64,000 bases of DNA from a bacterium (GTDB lineage: Bacteria > Patescibacteria > Dojkabacteria > JAKAPS01 > JAJZLI01). Numbering within the stretch: the stretch's first letter is position 1; each line of letters opens with the position of its first letter. The stretch lies in NCBI GenBank assembly GCA_021846685.1, contig JAJZWL010000003.1, positions 18,668 through 82,667 of the forward strand. The letters run 5' to 3'. This document shows, piece after piece, positions 51,777 through 59,625 of the stretch. A program made the translations under genes and the position numbers. The notes beneath the pieces were generated by a model that worked only from the letters and a program-made list of their open reading frames with translations, was not told the origin of the DNA and searched no databases.

Positions 51777-52713
51777 CAATGAGGAAATTTTTGAAATTAC
51801 ATCTAATTATAGTACAAGACTAGATATATTATTATCTGACTCTCAGAACCTTTCCAGAAATCATTTTAGAAAATTAATTAAAGATGGTTTTGTTACTGTG
51901 AATGATAATTTAGTCAGGAAGACTAAATTCAAAGTTAATATAGGCGATAAGATTAAGTATAGAGAATTTAAATATGTAAAAGATTTATCAGATATTGTTC
52001 CTCAACGAATTAAAATCAATATTATATATGAGGATGAAAACATTATAGTTGTAAATAAGCCTGAAGGATTGGTAGTACATCCAGCAGCCGGGAATCAAAG
52101 GAATACACTTTTAAATGGAATTATATTTAAATTAAAATTTGAACATATATTGAATGAAAGACCCGGTGTTGTTCATAGATTAGATAAAAAAACCTCTGGT
52201 GTAATCATTTTTGCTAAGAATGAATATACATTAAATTTTTTGATTAATCAGTTTAAATCCAGAGAAGTAGAAAAGAAATATTTGGTTTTAGTAAAAGGTA
52301 TTGTAAATCCAAATGCATCTAATATAAGTAAAGTTGATAATAAAAATTTTTATATTAAGGGTAATATTAAAAGAAGTAAATATAATAGAAAACTATTTAC
52401 TCTGTCAGATACAGGAAAAGAGGCTATTACTTATTTTAAAATCATAAAATATATTAATAAGGAATTTACATTACTTGAAGCTTATCCTAAAACAGGGAGA
52501 ACACATCAAATAAGGGTTTCTCTATCTAGTATAAATCATCCTGTAGTAGGGGATGATGCATATTCTAGAAATTCTATATCCTATCCTCATATGTTTTTAC
52601 ATTCATATTCTTTAAAGATAAATATACCTGATAAGGGAGAACAGGAATTTAAGGCTAATTTACCTAATTTTTGGAAAAATATCCCTGGGGTATATCCTTT
52701 GTATAAAGTATAA
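51769..52713 (+). CDS. RluD/RluA-family 23S rRNA pseudouridine synthase
   Basis: This enzyme isomerises uridine to pseudouridine in structured RNA. The 314-residue product (start ATG 51769) has an N-terminal S4 RNA-binding domain (about 10-75, LSRNHFRKLIKDGFVTVN). The catalytic motif HRLDKKTSGVIIFAK near 130 contains the active Asp, and the GRTHQIRV motif lies near 245. The exact rRNA target (RluD- or RluC-type) is not clear. A TTG start six bases upstream also exists. It overlaps the DksA-type gene by eight bases and precedes the RNHCP gene by four. Confidence 0.9.
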   Translation: MINNEEIFEITSNYSTRLDILLSDSQNLSRNHFRKLIKDGFVTVNDNLVRKTKFKVNIGDKIKYREFKYVKDLSDIVPQRIKINIIYEDENIIVVNKPEGLVVHPAAGNQRNTLLNGIIFKLKFEHILNERPGVVHRLDKKTSGVIIFAKNEYTLNFLINQFKSREVEKKYLVLVKGIVNPNASNISKVDNKNFYIKGNIKRSKYNRKLFTLSDTGKEAITYFKIIKYINKEFTLLEAYPKTGRTHQIRVSLSSINHPVVGDDAYSRNSISYPHMFLHSYSLKINIPDKGEQEFKANLPNFWKNIPGVYPLYKV

Positions 52714-52717
52714 AGTA

Positions 52718-53017
52718 ATGTCTGAAAAATTTATTAAGATCAATGAAAGTTTTAAGTGCTTATACTGTGGGCTTTTTAATGAAAAAGATAAACACGGGTC
52801 ATGTAGGAATCATTGTTATTATTGTTTATACTCACTACATGTAGATATATATCCTGGAGATAGAAAAGAGAGCTGTAATGGATTAATGAAACCTATAGAT
52901 ATAAAAACAATTGGTGGTAAAAATATAATATACCATAAATGCTTGAATTGTAATAAAATAAATAAAAATAAATCATTACCTGATGATAACTTAATAAATT
53001 TTTATGAACTATATTAA
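52718..53017 (+). CDS. RNHCP-domain protein
   Basis: The 99-residue protein has three or four CxxC-type pairs: CLYCG near 14, RNHCYYCLYSLHVD near 30, and CLNCNK near 78. The core RNHC-x-x-C-L-x-S-x-H-V-D followed by PGDR and C-x-G-L-M-K-P-I is the RNHCP family signature. This is a small zinc-binding family of unknown function seen in bacteria and some CPR genomes. Zinc binding is inferred from the Cys and His pattern. The gene lies between the RluD-type gene and the LCP gene, overlapping the latter by 14 bases. Confidence 0.8.
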   Translation: MSEKFIKINESFKCLYCGLFNEKDKHGSCRNHCYYCLYSLHVDIYPGDRKESCNGLMKPIDIKTIGGKNIIYHKCLNCNKINKNKSLPDDNLINFYELY

Positions 53018-54176
53018 AAGAAAAGACAAAATAAATAAAAAAATCTTGGTATTAATTATTTTTATTGTAATTGTTGGAATATATGTTTTTAGTTCTAGTT
53101 TATTAGCTTTTAATAATATAAAATTTCAAAATGATCCTGGTTATAAAGGTTCTTATAAAAATTGGAATAATTTAAATACAATTAATATATTGGTTTTATA
53201 CAACAATAATGTTTATGGTAATAATTTAAATACATATAATGCTATATTATCCATTGATCCAAAGGGTACAGTATCTGTTCTAAATATACCTTCAAACCTA
53301 AACATCTTAACGGCCCCTAATTCTTATCAGACATTAAATACTGTATATGCGGTTGGAAACTTGAATTCACCTCAAACAGGGGTAAATCTGGCCTTAAAAT
53401 ACTTAAGATATAACCTTGCTATCCCAATAGAAGGATATATTTCTTTTAACTCTCATAGCATAGATGTATTAAAAGGTGGAATATCTATAGATTCTTTATA
53501 TAGTTTCAAATATGGGAAGGTGGTTGTGAATACAGGATATAATACACTAAGTTTATCTTCTATAAAAACTATATTAGGTATTACTAAGGATACTCAGACA
53601 AGTTTATATTTAAAAAATACAATATTTGATAGTATAATGTCTAAATATTTAAATCCTTTATCTATTATCGATTTTAGTAAAACATCATCAGGTTTGAAAA
53701 GTATTTTTTATTCTAATATTAATAAAGGTTCTTTGAATAATGTTTTATATAATATGTATAAAGTAGGTATAAATAATTTTAAGTCATATTATGTTCCAAT
53801 TAATGAATCTAATACAAATATTAATCTTAAGAATGTTGATTATTACATAAGAAATAACTTTTTAGATTATTCTTTTTCAAATAGTTCTGTATTAGTACAG
53901 ATCTTAGATGCATCTAATAGTAATACAGCTGTATATCAATTTAGTAGATATATTGATAATTTAGGAGGGAATATATCGTCAGTGGGTATTTATAATGGTA
54001 ATCAAAAGAAGGATTTAATATATGTAAGTAATATTAAAAAATATGCATATGATGTTTCTGTTATTAAAAAGATTTTAGGAGATAATAATGTTAAAATAAT
54101 TGATAGAACCCCTAGTTTTTTTTATACTGGGTCAATAATCGTTGTTTTAGGTACAGATGATACTTATATTTATTAA
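53004..54176 (+). CDS. LytR-CpsA-Psr (LCP)-like protein with LytR_C domain
   Basis: The 390-residue protein has an N-terminal basic start and transmembrane helix (about 11-33), then an LCP-like domain (about 60-250) and a LytR_C domain at the end (about 300-390, VLVQILDASNSNTAVYQFS... and IIVVLGTDDTYI). In active LCP phosphotransferases the core reads D-x-x-L and S-I-P-R-D. Here it reads NTYNAILSI and LNIPSN, so the Asp and the Arg-Asp are replaced. It may be a degenerate or altered transferase. LCP proteins move polymers from lipid carriers to peptidoglycan. Confidence 0.75.
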   Translation: MNYIKRKDKINKKILVLIIFIVIVGIYVFSSSLLAFNNIKFQNDPGYKGSYKNWNNLNTINILVLYNNNVYGNNLNTYNAILSIDPKGTVSVLNIPSNLNILTAPNSYQTLNTVYAVGNLNSPQTGVNLALKYLRYNLAIPIEGYISFNSHSIDVLKGGISIDSLYSFKYGKVVVNTGYNTLSLSSIKTILGITKDTQTSLYLKNTIFDSIMSKYLNPLSIIDFSKTSSGLKSIFYSNINKGSLNNVLYNMYKVGINNFKSYYVPINESNTNINLKNVDYYIRNNFLDYSFSNSSVLVQILDASNSNTAVYQFSRYIDNLGGNISSVGIYNGNQKKDLIYVSNIKKYAYDVSVIKKILGDNNVKIIDRTPSFFYTGSIIVVLGTDDTYIY

Positions 54177-54184
54177 ATAAAGAT

Positions 54185-54961
54185 ATGTCAGGACACTCTA
54201 AGTGGTCTACAATTAAAAGGTCAAAGGAAGCAAATGATAAACAAAGAGCTAAATACTTTACAAAAAGCTTAAATCAAATAGTTATGGCAGTAAGGTATGG
54301 TGAAGATAATATCGAGAGTAATCATTTATTAAAGACTGCAATAGAAAATGCCAAATCTTTAAATATTCCAACAAAATCAATAGAGAATGCGATAAGAAAG
54401 GGAAGTGGAAAAGATAAAGAATATTCTAATTTTGAAAATGTGTTTTATGAAGCTTATGGACCTGGAAACGTCTCTATATTAATTGAATGTTTTACAGATA
54501 ACAAAAATAGAATAGTATCTGAAATAAGATTAGTTCTAGAAAGGAATGAAGGAAAAATACTTAATAATGGTACTGTTAATTGGCAATTTGAATTACAAGT
54601 ACTTTTTATATTAAAAATAGAAACTGATTCTAGCAAGAAAAATAAAGTAAATTATCAATCTATTAATAATTTTTCAAAAATAATAAATAAAGATGAATTC
54701 GAAGGTGATATATTGGATATGGATGGTATTCTTGATTATGAAATTAAAGAAGATGCTTTTTTCTTATATATAGATCCTGAAAAGGTGAAGTATTTAAAGG
54801 ATTTGTTAGAAAGTAAGAAAATATTAATTGATAGTATTGAAAAAATATATGTTCCTAAAATGAAAATGGATGTGTCAGATGAAAATATTAGTAAAAATAA
54901 TAAATTAATTGATTTGCTGAGTAATATCGATAATGTAGAGAATGTTTATGGTAATATATAG
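54185..54961 (+). CDS. yebC: YebC/PmpR-family regulator
   Basis: The 258-residue product begins SGHSKWSTIKRSKEANDKQRAKYFTK, the YebC hallmark, and has the three-domain layout ending in YVPKMKMDV. YebC proteins are described as transcriptional regulators and, more recently, as factors for translation through poly-proline. Which applies here is unknown. It precedes ruvC by two bases, the usual yebC-ruvC-ruvA-ruvB order. Confidence 0.92.
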   Translation: MSGHSKWSTIKRSKEANDKQRAKYFTKSLNQIVMAVRYGEDNIESNHLLKTAIENAKSLNIPTKSIENAIRKGSGKDKEYSNFENVFYEAYGPGNVSILIECFTDNKNRIVSEIRLVLERNEGKILNNGTVNWQFELQVLFILKIETDSSKKNKVNYQSINNFSKIINKDEFEGDILDMDGILDYEIKEDAFFLYIDPEKVKYLKDLLESKKILIDSIEKIYVPKMKMDVSDENISKNNKLIDLLSNIDNVENVYGNI

Positions 54962-54963
54962 AT

Positions 54964-55458
54964 ATGTCTAAAAAAATATTAGGAGTAGATCCGGGGTTTG
55001 CTATATTAGGTTGGGGATTCATCGAGGGAGTCGGTATATCCAACGTTAATACAGTAGAGTGGGGTGCTATAACTACAAGTTCAAAAGAAAAAATAGAGGA
55101 CAGATTACTTTTAATATATAAAGAATTATCAAATATAGTATCATTATTCAAACCTGATGAAATAGCATTAGAAAAATTATTTTTTAATACAAATTCAAAA
55201 ACTGTTATATCTGTTGGTCAATCTCAAGGTATAGTTTTATTAATTGCAGCATTAAATAAGATTCCTATTTATCAATATACTCCACTACAAGTGAAAAATT
55301 CACTAACGGGTTATGGTGTGGCTAATAAAAAACAAATACAAAATATGTTAAAATTAGTACTAAAGCTAGATGATATTCCAAAACCAGATGATGCTGCAGA
55401 TGGAATAGCATTAGCATTATGTCATTTACAAACAAATATTTATGATAGGATATCTTAA
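54964..55458 (+). CDS. ruvC: Holliday-junction resolvase RuvC
   Basis: RuvC cuts Holliday junctions held by RuvAB. The 164-residue product has the first catalytic Asp in ILGVDPGFAILGWGF and the Glu in EIALEKLFFNTNSKT. The third group of acidic residues is in DDAADGIALALCH near residue 141. The size and motif spacing fit the family. Its end overlaps ruvA by 17 bases. Confidence 0.95.
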   Translation: MSKKILGVDPGFAILGWGFIEGVGISNVNTVEWGAITTSSKEKIEDRLLLIYKELSNIVSLFKPDEIALEKLFFNTNSKTVISVGQSQGIVLLIAALNKIPIYQYTPLQVKNSLTGYGVANKKQIQNMLKLVLKLDDIPKPDDAADGIALALCHLQTNIYDRIS

Positions 55459-56020
55459 GGGTTTTATACAATATAGAGGAAAAGGATATATAGTTATTAA
55501 TGTTAATAATATTGGATATAAAGTTGAAGTCACAGAGAAATTGTTAGACCTTTCTTATCAAAGTTCTGAAATTGAACTATATATTTATCCTGAATCTTCA
55601 GAAAGAGGATCTAGATTATTTGGATTTTTAGATGAAAAAAGTCTTAATATTTTTGAATTATTATTAACTGTAAATGGAATTGGCCCTAAGGGAGCTTTAA
55701 ATATATTATCTAATAGTAATGTAGATGAGTTATCTTCTGCTATTGATAGGGCAGATGTTAAATTTTTATCATCAATTCCTTCTTTGGGGAAAAGAATGGC
55801 TGAAAGAATGATTTTAGACTTAAAAGGTAAAATTGATTTTTCTGAAAATTATGGAATTTGGAGTTCAGTAAGAAGTGCTTTAGTAAATTTAAACTATTCT
55901 AATGTAGAAATAGATTCTATTAGGGAGGAGTTTAAAGAAAAATATGAAGATATAGATGATACCTCAGAAGCTATAAGGATGTCTATACTACTTTTAAATG
56001 ATAGTAAAAAATATGAATAA
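55442..56020 (+). CDS. ruvA: Holliday-junction DNA helicase RuvA
   Basis: RuvA tetramers hold the junction for the RuvB motors. The 192-residue product has the N-terminal OB-fold (MIGYLKGFIQYRGKGYIVI), two helix-hairpin-helix motifs (VNGIGPKGALNIL and IPSLGKRMAERMI) and a short C-terminal UBA-like domain (about 145-192) that contacts RuvB. Length and layout are typical. It overlaps both neighbours. Confidence 0.95.
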   Translation: MIGYLKGFIQYRGKGYIVINVNNIGYKVEVTEKLLDLSYQSSEIELYIYPESSERGSRLFGFLDEKSLNIFELLLTVNGIGPKGALNILSNSNVDELSSAIDRADVKFLSSIPSLGKRMAERMILDLKGKIDFSENYGIWSSVRSALVNLNYSNVEIDSIREEFKEKYEDIDDTSEAIRMSILLLNDSKKYE

Positions 56021-57008
56021 AGATTTAATAAAGGAAAATGATTTATTTAAAAATATAAGACCAATGACATTTAATGATGTTATTGGACGAAAGAAAGAGA
56101 AACAGAATCTTTCAATATTAATTGATGCTGCAAAATCAAGGGGAGATGTTTTAGATCATATATTATTCTATGGTCCCCCAGGACTGGGTAAAACAACGTT
56201 ATCTTCTGTTGTTGCAAGTGAAATGGGAGTTAATATAAAAATAACTTCTGGTCCTGCATTAACTAGGGCTGCAGATATAGCGTCAATAGTTACTAGATTG
56301 TCAAAGGGTGATATCTTATTTATTGATGAAATACATAGATTAAATAAAATAATAGAAGAAAAATTATATTCTGCTATGGAAGATTATGCTTTAGATGTAG
56401 TTATAGGCACTGGACCTTCTGCAGATATAGTAAGGATTGACTTAAATCCATTTACTATAATTGGAGCAACTACTAGGATAGGTTTGATTGCAGCTCCTTT
56501 ACGAGAAAGATTTGGAGCCATTTTTAGATTGGATTACTATACTCAAGAGGATATTGCCGAGATTGTATTTAGAAGCGCAAATATACTTGATGTAAAGCTA
56601 GATAATGGTGCTATATTAGAGATTGCTAATAGAAGTAGAGGTACTGCAAGAATAGCAAATAGATTATTAAAAAGAGTAAGAGATTATGCTCAGGTATATA
56701 ATATTAGTAATATAAAAAAAGAAGACGCAATTAAGGCCTTTGAAGCCCAAAGTATAGATAAAATGGGGTTAGATGAACTAGATTTAAAAATCTTAGAAGT
56801 TATCGTGATAAATTTTAATGGTGGCCCTGTAGGTATAAGTACTATTTCTGATTCAGTCTCAGAAGAAGTTGAGACTATTGAAGACGTTTGTGAACCATTT
56901 TTAATTCAATCTGGATTTATTAAAAAAACTCCAAGAGGTCGTGTTGCAACAAAATTTGCATTTGATTATTTACAAATTCCTTACAATGAAGAACTTTCTA
57001 TTATATAA
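56013..57008 (+). CDS. ruvB: Holliday-junction branch-migration helicase RuvB
   Basis: Start at ATG 56013 overlaps the ruvA stop by eight bases and matches family N-termini; ATG 55998 is an alternative. The 331-residue AAA+ protein has Walker A FYGPPGLGKTTLSS, Walker B FIDEIHRLNK, sensor 1 TRIGLIAAPLRERFG, and the arginine of sensor 2 in RGTARIANRLLKRVRD. The C-terminal winged helix carries TPRGRVATKFAFDYL. Confidence 0.96.
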   Translation: MNKDLIKENDLFKNIRPMTFNDVIGRKKEKQNLSILIDAAKSRGDVLDHILFYGPPGLGKTTLSSVVASEMGVNIKITSGPALTRAADIASIVTRLSKGDILFIDEIHRLNKIIEEKLYSAMEDYALDVVIGTGPSADIVRIDLNPFTIIGATTRIGLIAAPLRERFGAIFRLDYYTQEDIAEIVFRSANILDVKLDNGAILEIANRSRGTARIANRLLKRVRDYAQVYNISNIKKEDAIKAFEAQSIDKMGLDELDLKILEVIVINFNGGPVGISTISDSVSEEVETIEDVCEPFLIQSGFIKKTPRGRVATKFAFDYLQIPYNEELSII

Positions 57009-57786
57009 AAATATCAGGATAATTAGTCTTATAAGTAGTTTTCTTATAGTGCTATTAACTTTTATTGTACTTATATTTTTTCAACAAAAATCTTTTATTA
57101 TAGAATTATTATTAATAATAATAGCTTATCTAGTATCTTTATTAATAATAAATTTTAATTTTAATGTTAAAGAACTCTTCAGCGTATTGATAATGCCAAG
57201 TTTAATTGTTTTTTTATTTTTTTCTTTTTTAACTTTATATCAATCTTTATATCAAAATATTTATTTAATCATATTTTTAGGACTAGTATATTTTGTTTTT
57301 CTTTATGCATCATTTATACATATGAGTATTATTAATGTTTTAAAATTTGAAAAAGTTCCATTAGTACGTTTCTCATATACAATTAATTACATAATTATTA
57401 CAGTATTGGCTTATTTTTCTTTTTTGTATAGTTTCTTACAAAAAGATATTTTTCTTATATTGTTGTATATAATTATATTTGCCTTTATTATAATTTTTGA
57501 AAATTTAATATCATTAGAGTATGAAGTAAAAGATAGGGTGCTGTATGTTTGTATTGGAATTGTAATATTTTTGATATTAGGTATTTTCTTCCTTTTTTAT
57601 CCTATATCCATATTTATTGCAGCATTGTCATTATCTCTTGTAATGTATATATATAATGGAATATTATTGCACAACAGAATAAGTAGAATGGGTGTATTTA
57701 ATTATTTTGAATACTTTATATTTTCCTTAATAATCATCATATCCTTGATATATATTCCGTCGTGGGGGATTGCTGGCCATCTATAG
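56986..57786 (+). CDS. polytopic membrane protein of unknown function
   Basis: ATG 56986 gives 266 residues with about eight hydrophobic helices and very short loops; earlier codons belong to the ruvB C-terminus. No family is recognised. Overlap with ruvB by 23 bases suggests the same transcript, but co-location with ruv genes does not imply a DNA-repair function. The last 20 residues (IPSWGIAGHL end) carry no known motif. Downstream lies the 900-base gap. Confidence 0.4.
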   Translation: MKNFLLYKNIRIISLISSFLIVLLTFIVLIFFQQKSFIIELLLIIIAYLVSLLIINFNFNVKELFSVLIMPSLIVFLFFSFLTLYQSLYQNIYLIIFLGLVYFVFLYASFIHMSIINVLKFEKVPLVRFSYTINYIIITVLAYFSFLYSFLQKDIFLILLYIIIFAFIIIFENLISLEYEVKDRVLYVCIGIVIFLILGIFFLFYPISIFIAALSLSLVMYIYNGILLHNRISRMGVFNYFEYFIFSLIIIISLIYIPSWGIAGHL

Positions 57787-58012
57787 ATACAGGAATCATA
57801 AATTAGTTATTATTGCAATTAGTACATATAAATAATCCGATTTTTTACAGTTTAAAATAATTATATTACAGATAGATAATCTACAAGTCGTCCTAAATGT
57901 ATTGGTACAAAGCCAAAAGTAGGGGAATACACACATAGGTAACCCTATAGTAATATAATAATGATCAATAATATAACGGGGGATTTATGACTTATAGTAT
58001 TTTTTAAAGTGG

Positions 58013-58021
58013 TGTGGATAA
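58013..58021 (-). promoter_or_regulatory. consensus DnaA-box 9-mer
   Basis: TGTGGATAA is the exact reverse complement of TTATCCACA. Only a weak relative is nearby (TTATACTCA in the inverted repeat, twice). A single box is not an origin, and gene directions on the left run toward this spot, which does not fit oriC. Confidence 0.4.
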
Positions 58022-58191
58022 GTCGGCAATATATATAAATATTGTGCTAAGTATAGTCTATTTATGTTCAGTGGTATTAGTATTAGAAATAAAAAACAAA
58101 ATATATTTTTTAAATAGGTTTGTATATTATAGAGAGTATTGTATATGAGAAGAGAAGTCCCTATTCTTTTAAATTGAGATATCTAGTCGCC

Positions 58192-58237
58192 ATTTATATA
58201 ACTGAGTATAATCACCCTTATACTCAGTTATATAAAT
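58192..58237. repeat. 46-base inverted repeat, 20-bp arms, 6-bp centre (dif-like)
   Basis: Both 20-base arms (58192-58211 and 58218-58237) are perfect inverse copies, around the centre TCACCC. The inner part reads TATAA-6-TTATA. The Escherichia and Bacillus dif sites also have a 6-bp centre, with an inward TTAT in the XerD half. No T-run follows, so it is not an intrinsic terminator. A Xer-type recombinase gene lies about 1.4 kb away at 59626-60597. Whether it is a recombination site is inference. Confidence 0.55.
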
Positions 58238-58661
58238 TTATCCTTTCAAATTCACTCCCCTTCTATACCCCTCTATTTTGAACGTTTTGCACCTTAGATA
58301 TATCAATATACCTTTTTCTCTTAAATTAGACTAACTTATTTTAATTATTTATTTAATTAAAGATATGTATTTATTCTCTTCTAAGTTTATGTAACTTTTT
58401 TTTAATTTACCAATATTATTATTCTTTTTAATAAATTAAGGAAAAATATATTTTATAATATCAATATAGCTTTAAACTAGGAAAATATAGTAATATGATG
58501 GAATTTATTATTTCCTTAAATATATAATTTAACCTCTTAATATAAAAGACTACTCCCCTGCTAGTGTCCCGGAGAAGAGGATCTATATTCTATTTATGTT
58601 GTTATGAAAGTATAAATGAGTCCTTTTTATGATATTAATAGTATTTTAATACTTTGGAGTA

Positions 58662-58667
58662 TATAAT
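58662..58667 (+). promoter_or_regulatory. probable -10 of the CDGSH-reductase unit
   Basis: Consensus TATAAT lies 31 bases before the CDGSH start, with transcription expected near 58674. A -35 is not clear. Confidence 0.4.
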
Positions 58668-58698
58668 ATTAATATTATTTTATATAAGGTTATATTGT

Positions 58699-58917
58699 AT
58701 GTCTGATACTAAAATAGATTTAACAAAAAATGGTCCTTTAAAAGTTTCTGGAGATTTTACTATAGAAGATGAAAAAGGTAATTTAATAGATACTATAAAT
58801 ATGGATGAAGTCTATTTATGTCGATGTGGAAATTCTTCAGAAAAGCCTTTTTGTGATGGAACACATGCAATATGCCACTTTGATTCATCTGTCGGTATGC
58901 AAGATTATTCTTCATGA
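58699..58917 (+). CDS. CDGSH-type iron-sulfur protein
   Basis: ATG 58699 gives a 72-residue protein. The motif CRCGNSSEKPFCDGTH (residues about 41-56) is a C-x-C-x2-S-x3-P-x-C-D-G-x-H CDGSH signature, so it should bind a 2Fe-2S cluster through three Cys and one His. The N-terminal half (about 1-38) with GPLKVSGDFTIEDEKGN has a small beta layout typical of the single-motif bacterial forms. It has no membrane segment. Its TGA stop overlaps the next gene's ATG (ATGA), a coupled pair with a flavin reductase. Confidence 0.88.
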   Translation: MSDTKIDLTKNGPLKVSGDFTIEDEKGNLIDTINMDEVYLCRCGNSSEKPFCDGTHAICHFDSSVGMQDYSS

Positions 58918-59585
58918 AAATTTTTCTAAAAGATAAAAAACAATTGTCTCAAGATATTTTTGAATTTGTATTTACTCCTGAGAAAGAAATTAATTGGATC
59001 TCTGGTCAATTCCTACAATATTATATAGATTGTAAAGATGATACTAGAGGTTCAGATAGATTTTTTACAATTACTTCTTCTCCTTTAGAAAAAGATATAC
59101 TTTTAACTACTCGATTCTCTATTCCTGGAAGTATGTTTAAACAAAAATTAAAAGATTTAAAAATTGGAGAGAGTATCTCTGCAGAAGGTCCATGGGGAAA
59201 ATTTGTATTAGATAATGATTATGAATCTAAAAAACTTTTTTTTATTGCTGGAGGAATAGGAATTACTCCATTTAGATCAATCATTAAAGATTTCTTATTA
59301 AAAAAAGAGAATAATGTAGATATTACCCTACTCTACTATAATAAAACTGATAAATTTATTTATAGAGATGAATTTGATAATAGTTTTGTAAAAACATATT
59401 ATCAAGTTGGTAGTATGAGTATGAATTCTTTAAAAGATAATATTGTAATATCTACAAATTCTTTATATTATGTCTCAGGGCCAGAGGGTTTTGTGAAAAA
59501 TACAGAAGATATTCTTATAAATCAACTTAATATTCCAAAAACTCTTATTAAAACGGATTTTTTCCCAGGTTATACTTCAGTATAG
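58914..59585 (+). CDS. FAD/NAD(P)H-type oxidoreductase (ferredoxin reductase-like)
   Basis: The 223-residue product has the FAD-binding beta-barrel with DRFFTITSSP (RxYS/T type), the pyridine-nucleotide domain with LFFIAGGIGITPFRSIIKDF, and a C-terminal YYVSGPEGFVKNTEDIL motif. It matches the ferredoxin-NADP reductase/flavoprotein pyridine-nucleotide cytochrome reductase family. No fused [2Fe-2S] ferredoxin domain is present. It is translationally coupled to the CDGSH protein, whose cluster is an obvious candidate electron partner. The physiological acceptor is unknown. Confidence 0.85.
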   Translation: MKIFLKDKKQLSQDIFEFVFTPEKEINWISGQFLQYYIDCKDDTRGSDRFFTITSSPLEKDILLTTRFSIPGSMFKQKLKDLKIGESISAEGPWGKFVLDNDYESKKLFFIAGGIGITPFRSIIKDFLLKKENNVDITLLYYNKTDKFIYRDEFDNSFVKTYYQVGSMSMNSLKDNIVISTNSLYYVSGPEGFVKNTEDILINQLNIPKTLIKTDFFPGYTSV

Positions 59586-59587
59586 CA

Positions 59588-59616
59588 TTGAAACTATATC
59601 TCTTTTCATATAGTAT
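59588..59616 (+). promoter_or_regulatory. promoter of the Xer-type recombinase gene
   Basis: TTGAAA (59588-59593) and TAGTAT (59611-59616) are 17 bases apart, the same -10 as the rpoB promoter. Expected start at about 59623 leaves only about three bases before the ATG at 59626. Confidence 0.5.
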
Positions 59617-59625
59617 ATTAACTAT

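Larger units (their letters stand above)
57787..58698. other. gene-free gap of about 0.9 kb
   Basis: I found no supportable coding frame on either strand. It holds a TGTGGATAA DnaA-box 9-mer (58013-58021) and a 20-bp-arm inverted repeat with a 6-bp centre (58192-58237). A TATAAT (58662-58667) that should serve the CDGSH gene is also present. No tRNA, RNase P, SRP RNA or group II features were seen. In a window this compact, a gap of this size deserves attention. Confidence 0.6.

Noticed and set aside
57787..58698. RNase P RNA gene, because of a GAGAAGTCC-like string at 58152-58161 and ATAAGTCGG at 58019.
   Set aside because: The conserved 5' and 3' signatures, ACAGAAA and the long-range pairings are absent, and the two strings are on the same strand in the wrong relation.
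57787..58698. Replication origin.
   Set aside because: Only one true DnaA box, no dnaA or dnaN in the window, and gene orientation to the left faces the gap, the opposite of an origin.
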